Position numbers and translations under genes: made by a program | Source of the DNA: CAZCDS01 sp964497585 | Lineage (GTDB): Bacteria > Desulfobacterota > Desulfomonilia > Desulfomonilales > Desulfomonilaceae | DNA length: 35,614 nt | NCBI GenBank assembly: GCA_964497585.1 | Contig: CAZCDS010000067.1 | Span: forward strand, 1 to 35,614 | Direction: 5' to 3' | The notes under the pieces: model-generated | Seen by the model: the letters and a program-made list of their open reading frames with translations, nothing else | Databases searched by the model: none | Told to the model about the DNA's origin: nothing | Shown here: positions 8,454 through 17,488 of the stretch, one piece after another | Layout of the letters: each line of letters begins with the position of its first letter | Position numbering within the stretch: position 1 is the first letter of the stretch

Positions 8454-10106
8454 CTACCTTCGGTGGGCAAAGACCCGGGCCTTCCACATATCGGCCTCTG
8501 CCTTCTCTTTTGCCCCCAGCAGCTCGTTACACCGCGCCCGAAGAAGATAGACTTCCCCGCTGTACGGGTTGGTCTTGGCAGCCTGGGTGAGGTCCTTCAC
8601 AGCGAGGTCGTATTTGTTTATTTCCATGTAGAGCTTGGCTCTGCTTAGCAGCGCGCCGAAATGCTTCGGATCGATATTCAGCGCCCTTGAGTAAGCTTCC
8701 ACCGCCCGGTCCACATGGGAATCGGCTTTGTGGATGTCTCCCATGGTGATGTACGCGTCTGCGTACGTTGAGTCTTTCTTGAGTGCTAATTCCACCTGTT
8801 TCATGGCCTCCGCGGTGTCCCCCTTTCTGAGCATCGCCTCCGCAAGAAGCCGGTATCCCTCAGGATTATCGGGACTCAGTCGGATGGCCCTGGTGAGGTC
8901 GGAGATGGCCCGGTCGAGCTGCTTTTCGTTGAAATAGAGGCTTCCTCTGAGGAGCCAGGCTTCAGGATTATCCGGATCAATTTTCACGGCCTTGTTCAGG
9001 TCTATCAGGGCTCGGTCTCCACGCCCGACGACCTTGAATATGTACGCCCGCTTTACGAGGATCCATGGATTGTCCCGATTGAGATCGTAAGCCCGGTTGA
9101 GGTCTCGCAGCGACGCGAGTATGTTGCCGGTGCGCAGGTAGAGTCGAGCCCTGTTCATGTAGGGGAGAGGATTGTCAGGATCGAGCACGATGGACCGGCT
9201 CAGTTTGTCCAGGGCCTGCGGGTACTTGCCCATCATCATGTAGATGATCCCCTGATTGAGGAAGAGTATCGAATCGTTTGGACGTACCTCGGCCGCCCGG
9301 TCATAGTCCTTGACGGCCTTCTCAAGCTCTCCCAGAGCCCGATACGCATCCGCCCGATACCAGTAAATGGATACCATTTCGGGATCGAGCGCGAGCGCGC
9401 GGTTGAAATCGGCTACAGCCCTGGCCGGCTCCGAGTTCCGCAGGAACGCGAATCCTCGGCGCAGGAACGCGTCCGCGTTTTTCGGCTGGAACTTCAAAAG
9501 CTTGTCCATTTCTTGGATAGCTTCTTTGTATTGGCCCTTCTCCAGGCAGACGGCAGCGCGACCGAAATAACCGCTTGGCTCCTTGCAGTCCGCCTTAATA
9601 CACCTATCGAAGCAGCACTGGGCCTCGTTGAGCGAGCCTCTGCAGAAGTTAATCAAACCCATCGAGGCGAGAATCGAGGCAGGATTGCCCTTGAGTTTCG
9701 CGGCCCTTTCCAGATCGCTCAGAGCCCTTTTATAGTCGCGGCGCCTTCCCAGCAGACTGCCTCTCGCTTCCCATGCGTCCGCTGCGGCCGGGTTGATTTC
9801 TACGGCACGCGAGTAATCCTCAAAGGCCCGACCGTACTCTTCCAGCCGTTCTCGGGCTCGTCCCCGCGCGATCAGGGCCTTGACGTTTTTCGGATGCTTT
9901 TTGAGGACCTTATCGAGCAGCTTTACAGCGGCCTCCGCTTCACCGTTCTTCACGAGGTCGTTGGCCCGGTCTATGTCGGAAGACTGCCAGCTGCTGCACG
10001 ATGACAGTGCAGTGCAAAGGGCCAATACTGCGAGTAGGCCCACCGTTCTTTGAGAGGTCGGTCCCTTCCGCCGCGGTTCGGGCGATGTAAGACGGACAAG
10101 TCCCAT
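8454..10106 (-). CDS. TPR-repeat lipoprotein
   Basis: A 550-residue protein made almost entirely of tetratricopeptide repeats. The N-terminus MGLVRLTSPEPRRKG is followed by a hydrophobic core (TVGLLAVLALCTALSSC) ending in a lipobox-type LSSC, so the protein is probably a lipid-anchored exported scaffold. From about residue 45 to the end I count roughly a dozen or more 34-residue TPR units, with the usual W-L-G-Y / G-x-A / A-x-P pattern (for example KALIARGRARERLEEYGRAF and DAYITMGDIHKADSHVDRAV). TPR arrays bind partner proteins; the partner is unknown. The ATG at 10106 has GGCAGGA upstream and places the signal peptide correctly; the longer frame back to 10328 was rejected because the extension is basic, lacks a ribosome site and would bury the signal. 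Confidence 0.85.
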   Translation of the reverse strand: MGLVRLTSPEPRRKGPTSQRTVGLLAVLALCTALSSCSSWQSSDIDRANDLVKNGEAEAAVKLLDKVLKKHPKNVKALIARGRARERLEEYGRAFEDYSRAVEINPAAADAWEARGSLLGRRRDYKRALSDLERAAKLKGNPASILASMGLINFCRGSLNEAQCCFDRCIKADCKEPSGYFGRAAVCLEKGQYKEAIQEMDKLLKFQPKNADAFLRRGFAFLRNSEPARAVADFNRALALDPEMVSIYWYRADAYRALGELEKAVKDYDRAAEVRPNDSILFLNQGIIYMMMGKYPQALDKLSRSIVLDPDNPLPYMNRARLYLRTGNILASLRDLNRAYDLNRDNPWILVKRAYIFKVVGRGDRALIDLNKAVKIDPDNPEAWLLRGSLYFNEKQLDRAISDLTRAIRLSPDNPEGYRLLAEAMLRKGDTAEAMKQVELALKKDSTYADAYITMGDIHKADSHVDRAVEAYSRALNIDPKHFGALLSRAKLYMEINKYDLAVKDLTQAAKTNPYSGEVYLLRARCNELLGAKEKAEADMWKARVFAHRR

Positions 10107-10384
10107 CACATTCCTGCCGCTGTGAGGATCTTCCGCGCCAAATCTAAAGAGTTGAGCACCTTTTGTCAATGGCCTTGAATTACAGCGGGGTCTGGCGCCC
10201 ACCTTGTTGACCGTTACGATACGACTTGCGGGTTCGGGTGGGCGGCCACTCCGCTTTTTTCTTGATCCCCGGCCCATAATATGCATAAATACCTTCAACA
10301 TACCGCTCAGTTGGCCAAGGTAGTTCAACGAATGTCGAGCTACTGAGCCACAGACTGAACGCTCCAGTTTGACGGAGAATCTTC

Positions 10385-10912
10385 ATGTATCTGTCCTGGG
10401 ATAGTTTGACGCACCTTCAGAACTTCTTTCAGCTCGACTTCCTCTTCAGCGGGCTCGAAGTATCCTCTGCGGCAGTCTTTGCAGCCCGCCTGCTCGTCTT
10501 CATTCTATTCGGCGCAGGGATTTTGTGGGGACTGCTGAAAATTATTCTCAAGTCCTTGGACTGCGTTCAGACCTTTCTCGGGAGCCTCAATCGGCTGCCC
10601 TGGACATTCTTTCTGCTGATTCTGCTCGCTTTTCCCGTCTCCGACGGCAGCCTGGGAGCGCGGTGGACCGGCTATATTCTCATGGTGCTGGGTTTGCTCG
10701 CGGTTGCCGCCACGAGCGCGTTCATGGTCGTGCTCTGGAAGTACGGTCTTGATCAAGCGCTTCGCTTCATACGCAGCTTCCGGTCCGGATCTCAGCGGAC
10801 CGAACCTGAAGGCGCTCAATTCTCGGAGCCCTCGGTACAAGTGAGGAATTCCTACGGGATAACCGCGGATGTGGATGTTCCGGAAAGCTCTCGCTCCTGG
10901 TCGAGTCCCTGA
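10385..10912 (+). CDS. small membrane protein of unknown function
   Basis: A 175-residue protein with three likely membrane helices: about residues 29-53 (AVFAARLLVFILFGAGILWG), 73-84 (FFLLILLAFPV) and 93-118 (GYILMVLGLLAVAATSAFMV). A polar, probably cytoplasmic tail of about 50 residues follows. I recognise no family. GACGGAGA stands before the ATG. It is divergent from the TPR lipoprotein and convergent with the DUF1573 gene. Confidence 0.7.
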   Translation: MYLSWDSLTHLQNFFQLDFLFSGLEVSSAAVFAARLLVFILFGAGILWGLLKIILKSLDCVQTFLGSLNRLPWTFFLLILLAFPVSDGSLGARWTGYILMVLGLLAVAATSAFMVVLWKYGLDQALRFIRSFRSGSQRTEPEGAQFSEPSVQVRNSYGITADVDVPESSRSWSSP

Positions 10913-11049
10913 CACCGCGTGATGCCAGCTTCCAAGCATGAAAAGGCACAAGGCGCTATGAAGGTCCCGCGCCTGGGATTCGAGGCAGGTGCCCGGAAGC
11001 GCGTAGCATGGGAGCCGGTGCACTGCGTGCACGCGGGTGATCAGCTCCG

Positions 11050-11811
11050 TCAATGTGTGGGGACCGTCGTGAACGTTCCTCTCTTGGCGTCCGGCAAGCT
11101 GCTGCGTTGCCCCACCTGGATGAAGTATCTCAAGCGAATCATCTTTTCTAACCGGTGGTCGGTCTTGAGCAATACTACGCCTGCGTAGATGTATCGACCG
11201 GGCTCCTTCTTTAGATTAAGCACGATCGTGAACGGCACGGTCGCTCCGGGTGGAACTTCTATCTCTTGCGGCTTGAGCACTGCAGTGACGCTCGATCCCT
11301 TCATATCGATCCCGGTCAAAACAACTTTGGATTTTGAAGCGTTCGAAATCCGCACCGGAAACGTCATGCTATCCACGAAACTCGGCAGTTTCCTGACCAG
11401 AAGCGGCCTGTCAAGGGAGAGTTCCCGGATGACCTGGGTCAACAAGTTCAGCTTTACGATAGGCCGATCCGGATCGTTGGAATGAACGAAGATCGTCGAT
11501 TTCTTGGTCCCTGCTCGCTGACCTTGAGTGTCGAAAATGGCTCGAATCACGCCTTTTGTCTTGGGCGGGATTTCTTTGGTATTGATGAATGCCTGGGTGC
11601 AGCCGCAGGAGGTTCGCACTTTTTCTATAATGAGCTTCTGATCGCCGGCATTGGTGAAATGGAACGTGCTGGCGACCTGTTTCCCGTAGAGCACCTTTCC
11701 CTGGTCCATTTTTTCCGTATCGAAGACAATCTTCGGGCTTGCGACCGCGGTCACCGCGAGGATCGGTACGAAAACCAATATGAGGAAAGCAGTTATCTTT
11801 CTTTGCTCCAT
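11050..11811 (-). CDS. DUF1573 domain exported protein
   Basis: A 253-residue exported protein. A signal peptide (MEQRKITAFLILVFVPILAV, then TAVASP) precedes a DUF1573 domain at about residues 26-130. It carries the family hallmarks KVLYGKQVASTFHFTNAGDQ, KVRTSCGCTQAFI and a GVIRAIFDTQGQRAGTKKS strand; this Ig-like fold resembles ASH/MSP domains. The second half (about 130-230) looks like another beta-sandwich. Such proteins are periplasmic or surface proteins of unclear role, common in Bacteroidota and Desulfobacterota. The ATG at 11811 follows AAGGAG by ten bases; a TTG seven codons upstream is less likely. Confidence 0.83.
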   Translation of the reverse strand: MEQRKITAFLILVFVPILAVTAVASPKIVFDTEKMDQGKVLYGKQVASTFHFTNAGDQKLIIEKVRTSCGCTQAFINTKEIPPKTKGVIRAIFDTQGQRAGTKKSTIFVHSNDPDRPIVKLNLLTQVIRELSLDRPLLVRKLPSFVDSMTFPVRISNASKSKVVLTGIDMKGSSVTAVLKPQEIEVPPGATVPFTIVLNLKKEPGRYIYAGVVLLKTDHRLEKMIRLRYFIQVGQRSSLPDAKRGTFTTVPTH

Positions 11812-12186
11812 GGGACTTGTTCTCCTTTTCAAGGTTCGCGCTCGGTGGTATCATACAGCGGGCGTCCCGGAGTGCTCATGGGCCTTCCGATAAGCTCGGA
11901 GAGTCGCGACGGCCTCCACCGACATTCCGGGCGGAGGAGGCCGCAGACGGAGCGGGAAGGTGAGCGATAGCGATTATAGTTACAGTCTCCGCCAAAGCAA
12001 AGCCTTTTCCCGACGAGTGCGGTGAAAGTTGGCAAGGGGTGGACTTTGCCGGGCGACCGTACTCACGGGGCCGGTCCACCGGCAAAGGGCAGGTGTGGGA
12101 CCCACATCAGGTGCGTCACGGGAGATGTCGGCGTGAGCGCGTGGTGCGACACGCTCTCGGAACTCGATAACCTCTGAGGAACTGAC
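11812..12186. other. divergent intergenic region
   Basis: About 375 bases between the divergent DUF1573 and zinc-ribbon genes. It contains an imperfect inverted repeat near 11910-11941 (GGCCTCC ... GGAGGAGGCC). I looked for a riboswitch-like pattern because AGCAAAGCC occurs near 11995, but the other conserved parts of a cyclic-di-GMP riboswitch are absent. No gene is supported. Confidence 0.4.
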
Positions 12187-12651
12187 ATGGCAAACTCATC
12201 CTCTTCTCAGTCTCAGTGCATAATCTGCGGAGAGCGCCAGGCCGCCTATCCGAGAGAGGACGCGCAGCTGTGCGCTGTATGCTACAACGAGTCCGAGAGG
12301 CTCTTCGATCGGGAGATGTCCCGAATCGAACTTATTCGAACGGTGCGAGGCAGAGATGTGGAACTCTATGACATAAAACACCCCGATTCAAAGTCCGAGA
12401 AAAACCACTGCGGGCAAGTGATCTTGATGAAGGCCGGACAAGGATTCGAAGTCAAGATTTGTTTGCGGTCTCGAGCCCTGGATTGGGGAGCCAATCTTTC
12501 AGATGCTGAAACGCATTTCAGCTCTGCGGACAGCCGGCTCGACGCATTGATTGGAAGCGTCTACCTTTTGATGGAATCCTGGGGAGCCGGTCCCTATTTC
12601 ATGGACATATTTTATTTCGACAAGGTGGTCTCCACCGAAGGTGAACTCTGA
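12187..12651 (+). CDS. small zinc-ribbon protein of unknown function
   Basis: A 154-residue soluble protein. Two CxxC pairs near the N-terminus (CIICGERQ at about 11-14 and CAVCYNESE at about 29-32) form a likely treble-clef or zinc-ribbon site. The rest is an alpha/beta domain with no motif I know. GAGGA lies before the ATG. It is followed after 80 bases by tatB in the same direction. Conserved position beside tat genes would hint at a link, but this window alone cannot show it. Confidence 0.72.
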   Translation: MANSSSSQSQCIICGERQAAYPREDAQLCAVCYNESERLFDREMSRIELIRTVRGRDVELYDIKHPDSKSEKNHCGQVILMKAGQGFEVKICLRSRALDWGANLSDAETHFSSADSRLDALIGSVYLLMESWGAGPYFMDIFYFDKVVSTEGEL

Positions 12652-12731
12652 CGGAGAATTGAGTGGGCCGGTGCCTTCTAGGCAAGATGTGGTATACCTG
12701 ACACCGAGACCATAGACAGGAGAAGACCCAG

Positions 12732-13145
12732 GTGTTCGGAATATCGATGTGGGAAATCGGTATCATCCTGGTTGTGGCCCTTATCATCCTGGGCCCTCGC
12801 CAGTTGGTGGAAGCCGCGCGCGTGGCGGGCAAGTTGTACCGGGAGATCCAAAAGCTGACCTGGGACATTAGAGAGCAGATAAACCTGGACTCGATCTCAT
12901 CGCTTCCGGAAACGGACCATGCTTCCACTCATTCCCCGGCCGACGAGCCGGACGACGACTCGATCACTGATGAGGACCTCGTGCCTCCGACAGAGGAGAA
13001 GACGGGGCCCGACTTCTACGCGGATTTGCTGGAACAGGCGTCAGGGGAAGACGCCGAGAAGGAGAAAGACGCGCGGGAGCTTGAAGAGGGCGGCGAGGAG
13101 AAGAGCAGCGAGGAGAAGAAACACACTGAAGGGAGCGCGCCGTGA
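12732..13145 (+). CDS. tatB: twin-arginine translocase subunit TatB
   Basis: A 137-residue TatA/B-family protein. A short N-terminal helix (WEIGIILVVALIILGP) is followed by the hinge Gly-Pro and an amphipathic helix (RQLVEAARVAGKLYREIQKL), then a long acidic, probably disordered tail. The early Glu in the helix and the RQLVEAAR pattern fit TatB better than TatA. With TatC it forms the receptor for twin-arginine signal peptides of folded exported proteins. The start is GTG at 12732, with AGGAG eight bases upstream. Its stop overlaps the GTG start of tatC by a few bases, showing translational coupling. Confidence 0.88.
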   Translation: MFGISMWEIGIILVVALIILGPRQLVEAARVAGKLYREIQKLTWDIREQINLDSISSLPETDHASTHSPADEPDDDSITDEDLVPPTEEKTGPDFYADLLEQASGEDAEKEKDARELEEGGEEKSSEEKKHTEGSAP

Positions 13146-13906
13146 CGGAAGGTGAAGCTCGGATGTCCTTCCTGGGTCACATGGAGGAACTGCGCAAGAG
13201 GTTGCTCTGGTCCGCGCTCGCAATCATCCTGGGATTCTTCGTGTGCCTCGGGTTTGCCTACTATATCATGAATTTCGCGACCGAGCCTCTTAGAAAACTG
13301 CTTCCCGCAGGCACTACCCTAGTTTTCACCAAACTTCCCGACCCCTTCTTCGTGTGGGTCAAAGTCTCCATGGTTGCAGGCATCCTCCTGGTCCTGCCCT
13401 TTGTGCTCTACCAGATCTGGAAATTCATCGCGCCGGGCCTCTACAAGAAAGAGCGAACAACGGCGCTTCCCTTTGTGGTCATTGCAACGGCGCTCTTCTA
13501 CATCGGTTCCACATTTGCCTATTTTGTAGTTTTTCCCGTTGTCTTCGGTTTCTTCCTGGGCTTTCAACAGGCCGATCTCAAGCCCATGATCGATATCGGC
13601 CCGTTCATCTCGCTGATCATGAAGCTTATGCTTGCATTCGGCGCGATATTTGAGACGCCGATCATCATTGTCTTCCTGGGACTTCTGGGGGTGGTCGATT
13701 CGGCTTTCTTGAAGAAGGGACGGCGTTACTTCATTGTTCTCGCCTTTGTTGTCGGAGCGATGCTCACACCGCCGGACGTGTTTTCCCAGATTGTCATGGC
13801 GGGGCCGCTCCTGGTGCTCTTTGAGGGGAGCATTCAAGTACTGTCGATCATAGAGAAGCGGCGTAAGGCAAGGGAAGAGGCTGAGGAGCAGGAGCTGACC
13901 GCGTAG
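13142..13906 (+). CDS. tatC: twin-arginine translocase subunit TatC
   Basis: A 254-residue polytopic protein of normal TatC length. It starts with the family signature SFLGHMEELRKRLLWS and contains six membrane helices. Other hallmarks are TKLPDPFFVWVKVSMVAG, YQIWKFIAPGLYKKER and the late GAMLTPPDVFSQIVMAGPLL. TatC binds the twin-arginine signal peptide together with TatB. The GTG start overlaps the end of tatB. No tatA is seen in the window, so it is presumably elsewhere on the chromosome. Confidence 0.97.
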   Translation: MTEGEARMSFLGHMEELRKRLLWSALAIILGFFVCLGFAYYIMNFATEPLRKLLPAGTTLVFTKLPDPFFVWVKVSMVAGILLVLPFVLYQIWKFIAPGLYKKERTTALPFVVIATALFYIGSTFAYFVVFPVVFGFFLGFQQADLKPMIDIGPFISLIMKLMLAFGAIFETPIIIVFLGLLGVVDSAFLKKGRRYFIVLAFVVGAMLTPPDVFSQIVMAGPLLVLFEGSIQVLSIIEKRRKAREEAEEQELTA

Positions 13907-13921
13907 GAGGACTCCGCAAGC

Positions 13922-15619
13922 ATGGACCTGTTGCTCCTCTTAAGCCCCCGCTGGAAGCAGATGCGCAACCGGGTCAAGGATCCGGGAAAAGAGCGTTTGC
14001 GCCTGCCTTTCATTATCGCCCTGGTAGTCGCGCTCTGGGCAGTGATCTATGTCATCTTCGTTCGGGCCCTGACGTACTTCTCCGCGGAGGAGCTTTTCGG
14101 TTCCGTGGCCGCGGTGAAGCTCCTTTCCATGATTCTTGTCACCTTCGCGTTCGTGGTCATCATCAGTAACGTGGTGACGACCTTTTCGACCTTCTTTCTG
14201 TCCGAGGATCTAGAGCTTATCATTTCCGGGCCGGTTCCCGCCCACTCGGTGTACGCGGCTCGTTTCGTCGAAACGCTGGTTGATTCCGCGTGGATGGTTC
14301 TGGTCTTCGGGTTGCCTGTTTTCCTTGCGTACGGTCGGGTCTTTTCCGCGGGGTGGACGTTCTATCCCCTGAGCGTCATTGGGTTCGCATGCCTGCTGGT
14401 CATGACGACGGCTCTGGGCGTATTCGTGGTCCAGATTCTCGTGAAGACCTTTCCCATTCGGCGCCTCAGAGATCTCTTTATCTTGTTTGCCATTCTGATT
14501 TTCATATCCGTCTATCTCCTCTTTCGGATGATGCGGCCCGAAGAGTTCCTCAATCCGGAGGGCTTCGCGTCGGTGATGGATTACCTTTCCCTGATGTCCG
14601 AGCCTTCATCTCCCCTGCTGCCCACGACGTGGATCGTGGAAATGCTCAGGCCGTACATTACCGGCCACGGATTACATGACAGGCTGTTCTATCTCGCGCT
14701 TCTCGTTTCGACAGCGGTTGTCTCGTTTCGTCTCGTGGGGCACTATCACGAGGCAGCCCATTTCGCGGGCTACTCCAAAGCTCTCGAATCGCGGGGCGCC
14801 CGTCTTTCCCGGAGTCGTTTCACCGCCCTGCTGGAAAAGGCGCTCCTTCGACTTTTTGACGGCCCCACAGCCCGGCTGGTACTCAAGGAGACGCTGCTGA
14901 TGGCCCGGGATTCCGGGCGAATTAGCCAGTTGCTTCTGTTGACCGCGTTGATAATTGTGTATCTCTATAATTTCAAGGCGTTGCCGTCACTCGATTCGCA
15001 GTCGGCCAGCTTTTTTCTCAAGAACATCGTCGCGTTCTTGAACATCGGCCTGGCGGGGTTCGTCCTCGCGTCGCTGGGAGTTCGCTTCATCTTTCCCGCG
15101 GTTTCTTCGGAAGGTAGGGCCTTTTGGATACTCAAGGGGGCGCCGGTCAAATTGACCCGGGTGCTGTGGGTGAAATTCGTCTTCTATCTCGTTCCCATGC
15201 TGCTTCTGGGGCTTTTACTCGTGATGGCGACGAATTATTTGCTTGGGTTGGGCACGTTCATGCGGGTGGTATCCACAATCACCGTGGGGCTGCTCACCCT
15301 GGGGATCACGTCACTTTCCATCGGCATGGGGGTCCTGCACGCGGACTTCAAGGAGGTAGACTCCAACCGGCTCTTCACGGGATTCGGCGCGCTGCTGACC
15401 ATGATCTACGGAGGCCTGGCCGTAGCTGCAGTAGTGCTGCTCGAAGCCTATCCGCTGTACCGGGTTGTGGTGAAGGCGCAATACCTTGGGCACGCGCTCA
15501 GGACGCTCGACTACCTGGTGATTGTGGCCTGTTTCGCCGGGGCCCTCGCGGTTGCCGCGGTCTTGATCGTGAGGCCGATCAGACTGGGCTTGAAAAGGAT
15601 CGAGGAGTTGGAGGGCTGA
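13922..15619 (+). CDS. ABC-2-like exporter permease
   Basis: A 565-residue protein with about twelve hydrophobic helices in two halves, the plan of a large fused ABC-2-type permease (putative ABC exporter). It opens MDLLLLLSPRWKQMRNRVKD, has an amphipathic coupling-helix-like stretch (STFFLSEDLELIISGPVPAH) after the second helix and a basic loop in the middle (YSKALESRGARLSRSRFTAL). No ATPase gene lies beside it; its partner may be elsewhere, or the protein may work otherwise. It starts 16 bases after tatC with GGAGG upstream, so it is in the tat operon. Substrate unknown. Confidence 0.75.
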   Translation: MDLLLLLSPRWKQMRNRVKDPGKERLRLPFIIALVVALWAVIYVIFVRALTYFSAEELFGSVAAVKLLSMILVTFAFVVIISNVVTTFSTFFLSEDLELIISGPVPAHSVYAARFVETLVDSAWMVLVFGLPVFLAYGRVFSAGWTFYPLSVIGFACLLVMTTALGVFVVQILVKTFPIRRLRDLFILFAILIFISVYLLFRMMRPEEFLNPEGFASVMDYLSLMSEPSSPLLPTTWIVEMLRPYITGHGLHDRLFYLALLVSTAVVSFRLVGHYHEAAHFAGYSKALESRGARLSRSRFTALLEKALLRLFDGPTARLVLKETLLMARDSGRISQLLLLTALIIVYLYNFKALPSLDSQSASFFLKNIVAFLNIGLAGFVLASLGVRFIFPAVSSEGRAFWILKGAPVKLTRVLWVKFVFYLVPMLLLGLLLVMATNYLLGLGTFMRVVSTITVGLLTLGITSLSIGMGVLHADFKEVDSNRLFTGFGALLTMIYGGLAVAAVVLLEAYPLYRVVVKAQYLGHALRTLDYLVIVACFAGALAVAAVLIVRPIRLGLKRIEELEG

Positions 15620-15653
15620 AACGGAAACGCACACAGAAGAGGATTCATCCAAA

Positions 15654-16313
15654 ATGACCCAAGAACACGTCTCGTTCCCCTGCGGGAAACTGATGCTGGA
15701 GGGGATCCTGGAAGTGCCCTCGGCAGCGAACGAAGGGCTCGCGGCCGCGGTAATTTGCCACCCCCACCCGCTCTTCGGCGGCAATATGACGAACAATGTG
15801 ACCGCGGCGCTCGCCCAGGGACTCCTTCAGCGGCAAATAATCTGCCTCAGGTTCAATTTCAGAGGCACGGGAAGGAGTCAGGGAACGTACGGCGAAGGGA
15901 ATGCCGAAGTCGACGACGTGCGAGCCGCGCTCGACTATCTGCTGGACGTCGACCGGGTCGACTCGGAACGCGTGATCCTTGCGGGCTACTCCTTCGGCTG
16001 CTGGGTCGCCTTCAAGGCGGCTGCGCTCGACTCTCGACCGGGGCGTCTGATCGGCGTCTCTCCTCCGGTGGACGAGTACGACTTTGGCTTCCTCAAAAAT
16101 GAACACCGGCCCATACTCCTGATGGCCGGTGACCGTGATTTCGTCTGTTCGGAGAAGAAATTCGCGGATCTCGTGAACGTGGTGCCCGAACCGAAAATGA
16201 GCGTGACCTTCCCCGGCGCGGACCATTTCCACTTCGGGAGGGAAAAGCACCTGATCCGTGAGACTCACGCATTCCTCGACCGCTTTCCCTGGGACGGAAG
16301 AAAGACGTTCTAA
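15654..16313 (+). CDS. alpha/beta hydrolase
   Basis: A 219-residue alpha/beta-hydrolase of the small CocE/YcjY-like type. The oxyanion region reads CHPHPLFGGNMTNN, a frequent motif of this family. The nucleophile elbow is GYSFG with Ser113, the acid is probably Asp162 (MAGDRDFV), and the base is His191 (GADHFHF). No signal peptide is seen. It starts 35 bases after the permease gene with GAGGA upstream and is probably the last gene of the tat block. Substrate is unknown; esterase or thioesterase activity on small or lipid substrates is typical. Confidence 0.87.
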   Translation: MTQEHVSFPCGKLMLEGILEVPSAANEGLAAAVICHPHPLFGGNMTNNVTAALAQGLLQRQIICLRFNFRGTGRSQGTYGEGNAEVDDVRAALDYLLDVDRVDSERVILAGYSFGCWVAFKAAALDSRPGRLIGVSPPVDEYDFGFLKNEHRPILLMAGDRDFVCSEKKFADLVNVVPEPKMSVTFPGADHFHFGREKHLIRETHAFLDRFPWDGRKTF

Positions 16314-16400
16314 GCACAGAGTCACAGAGCCACGGAGAAGAGAAGAGATCAACTGTCTGATCACTGAGCCTTCGTACCTCTACGGTTCAAATTTCCGGGC

Positions 16401-16616
16401 CTACTCCGCCGTGAGCCTCTCAATCCTGAATGAAACCTGGGCCCGGACACGCCAGACATCGATCCGGTCATTGATCATCCGCCCGTCTTGCTCGATCACG
16501 CCGATCCGGGTGATACCGCGAAGGGTCAACTGAGCTTCCTTAATTACTTGCTTCATTGCGTCTTCCCACCCAATGGGTGACTCACCAACCAGTTCGATGA
16601 TCTTCACAACGGACAT
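16401..16616 (-). CDS. dodecin family protein
   Basis: A 71-residue protein matching dodecin in length and pattern. It reads VVKIIELVGESPIGWEDAM, then a helix and AQLTLRGITRIGVIEQDG, then a final strand VRAQVSFRIERL. Dodecins form hollow dodecamers that bind and store flavins or coenzyme A. The ATG at 16616 was chosen because GGGAGG stands seven bases upstream and the family begins here; the longer frame to 16688 has no support. It converges with the hydrolase gene. Confidence 0.93.
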   Translation of the reverse strand: MSVVKIIELVGESPIGWEDAMKQVIKEAQLTLRGITRIGVIEQDGRMINDRIDVWRVRAQVSFRIERLTAE

Positions 16617-16811
16617 GACGCTACCTCCCGGAGAGTGACTGAAGCCCAAGAAAGGCTCATGATCTGACTTTTTCATGCCGGATCGCATCCGTCAAGGCGG
16701 CAGGGAGGGACGGCTTGCCATGGGGATTTTTTTTGATTATTCTGGCTGTTCGTCACGGCTATCAGGGCCACGGCGCGATGGTCAAAATCATGAACGCAAG
16801 GGACTGACGAG

Positions 16812-17423
16812 ATGGGATTTGGATCACGGACGGTTTCCATGATCAGATATCGGGTGCGAGGCGAGATCGACGGTCCGTTCTGGGAAGCGGTGGAAGACGG
16901 CCTGAAAAGAGGATCATTCAAGGAAGTCGAGTCGGGCGCGGATATCGTTGGGATGGGATGGACTTCCCTTGATGACTTCACGGATTTCAGCTTTGAGGGC
17001 GCGGCGTTCGCGCGGGCCAATTACGCAGCCTTTGCCCTACGGGTGGACACGGTGAGGGTACCTCCCCGGATCCTGGAGATCCACTTCAAGCAGGAGAGCC
17101 TGAAGCTCCTCCAACAGACCGGGCAGCGCCGCTTGTCGGCAGCACAGGGCCGAGAATTGAAGGACCGGCTGAAGGAAACGCTCAGGAAGGGCGTCTTTCC
17201 GTCCATACAGGTCTTTGACGTCATCTGGAACACATCGGAGGGAATGCTCTACTTCGGGACCCTGAGTATCAAGGCCAGAGAACGCATGGAAGAGCACTTC
17301 AAGAAGAGCTTCGGCCTGTCGCTCATTCCGCTCATCCCATACCTGAACGCGGAAGAAATCCTGGAAGACAAAGCAGAGAAGCGGCGCCTCCAAGAGCTGA
17401 AGCCCTGCTCCATGGCGCGGTGA
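16812..17423 (+). CDS. RdgC-like protein, N-terminal half
   Basis: A 203-residue protein resembling the first two thirds of RdgC, the ring-shaped DNA-binding protein that modulates RecA in proteobacteria. Shared features are the early MGW motif (DIVGMGWTSLDDF), VPPRILEIHFKQE, the basic helix GRELKDRLKETLRKGVFPSI and the segment KSFGLSLIPLIPYL near the end. E. coli RdgC has about 303 residues, so this chain stops where the C-terminal part should begin. The next gene, 65 bases downstream, looks like that missing part. AAGGGA precedes the ATG. The role in recombination is inferred from the family. Confidence 0.75.
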   Translation: MGFGSRTVSMIRYRVRGEIDGPFWEAVEDGLKRGSFKEVESGADIVGMGWTSLDDFTDFSFEGAAFARANYAAFALRVDTVRVPPRILEIHFKQESLKLLQQTGQRRLSAAQGRELKDRLKETLRKGVFPSIQVFDVIWNTSEGMLYFGTLSIKARERMEEHFKKSFGLSLIPLIPYLNAEEILEDKAEKRRLQELKPCSMAR

Positions 17424-17488
17424 GCGAAGGCGCGGCTCGGCCGGCCCAGCCCAAAGGCTTCTAATCGAATTTCCAAGGACCCAACCAA

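Noticed and set aside
11941..12100. Cyclic-di-GMP riboswitch
   Set aside because: Only an AGCAAAGCC string fits; the second helix and receptor parts of the motif are absent.
15645..16364. 239-codon minus-strand frame antisense to the alpha/beta hydrolase
   Set aside because: No ribosome site, and the hydrolase frame carries the full catalytic triad.
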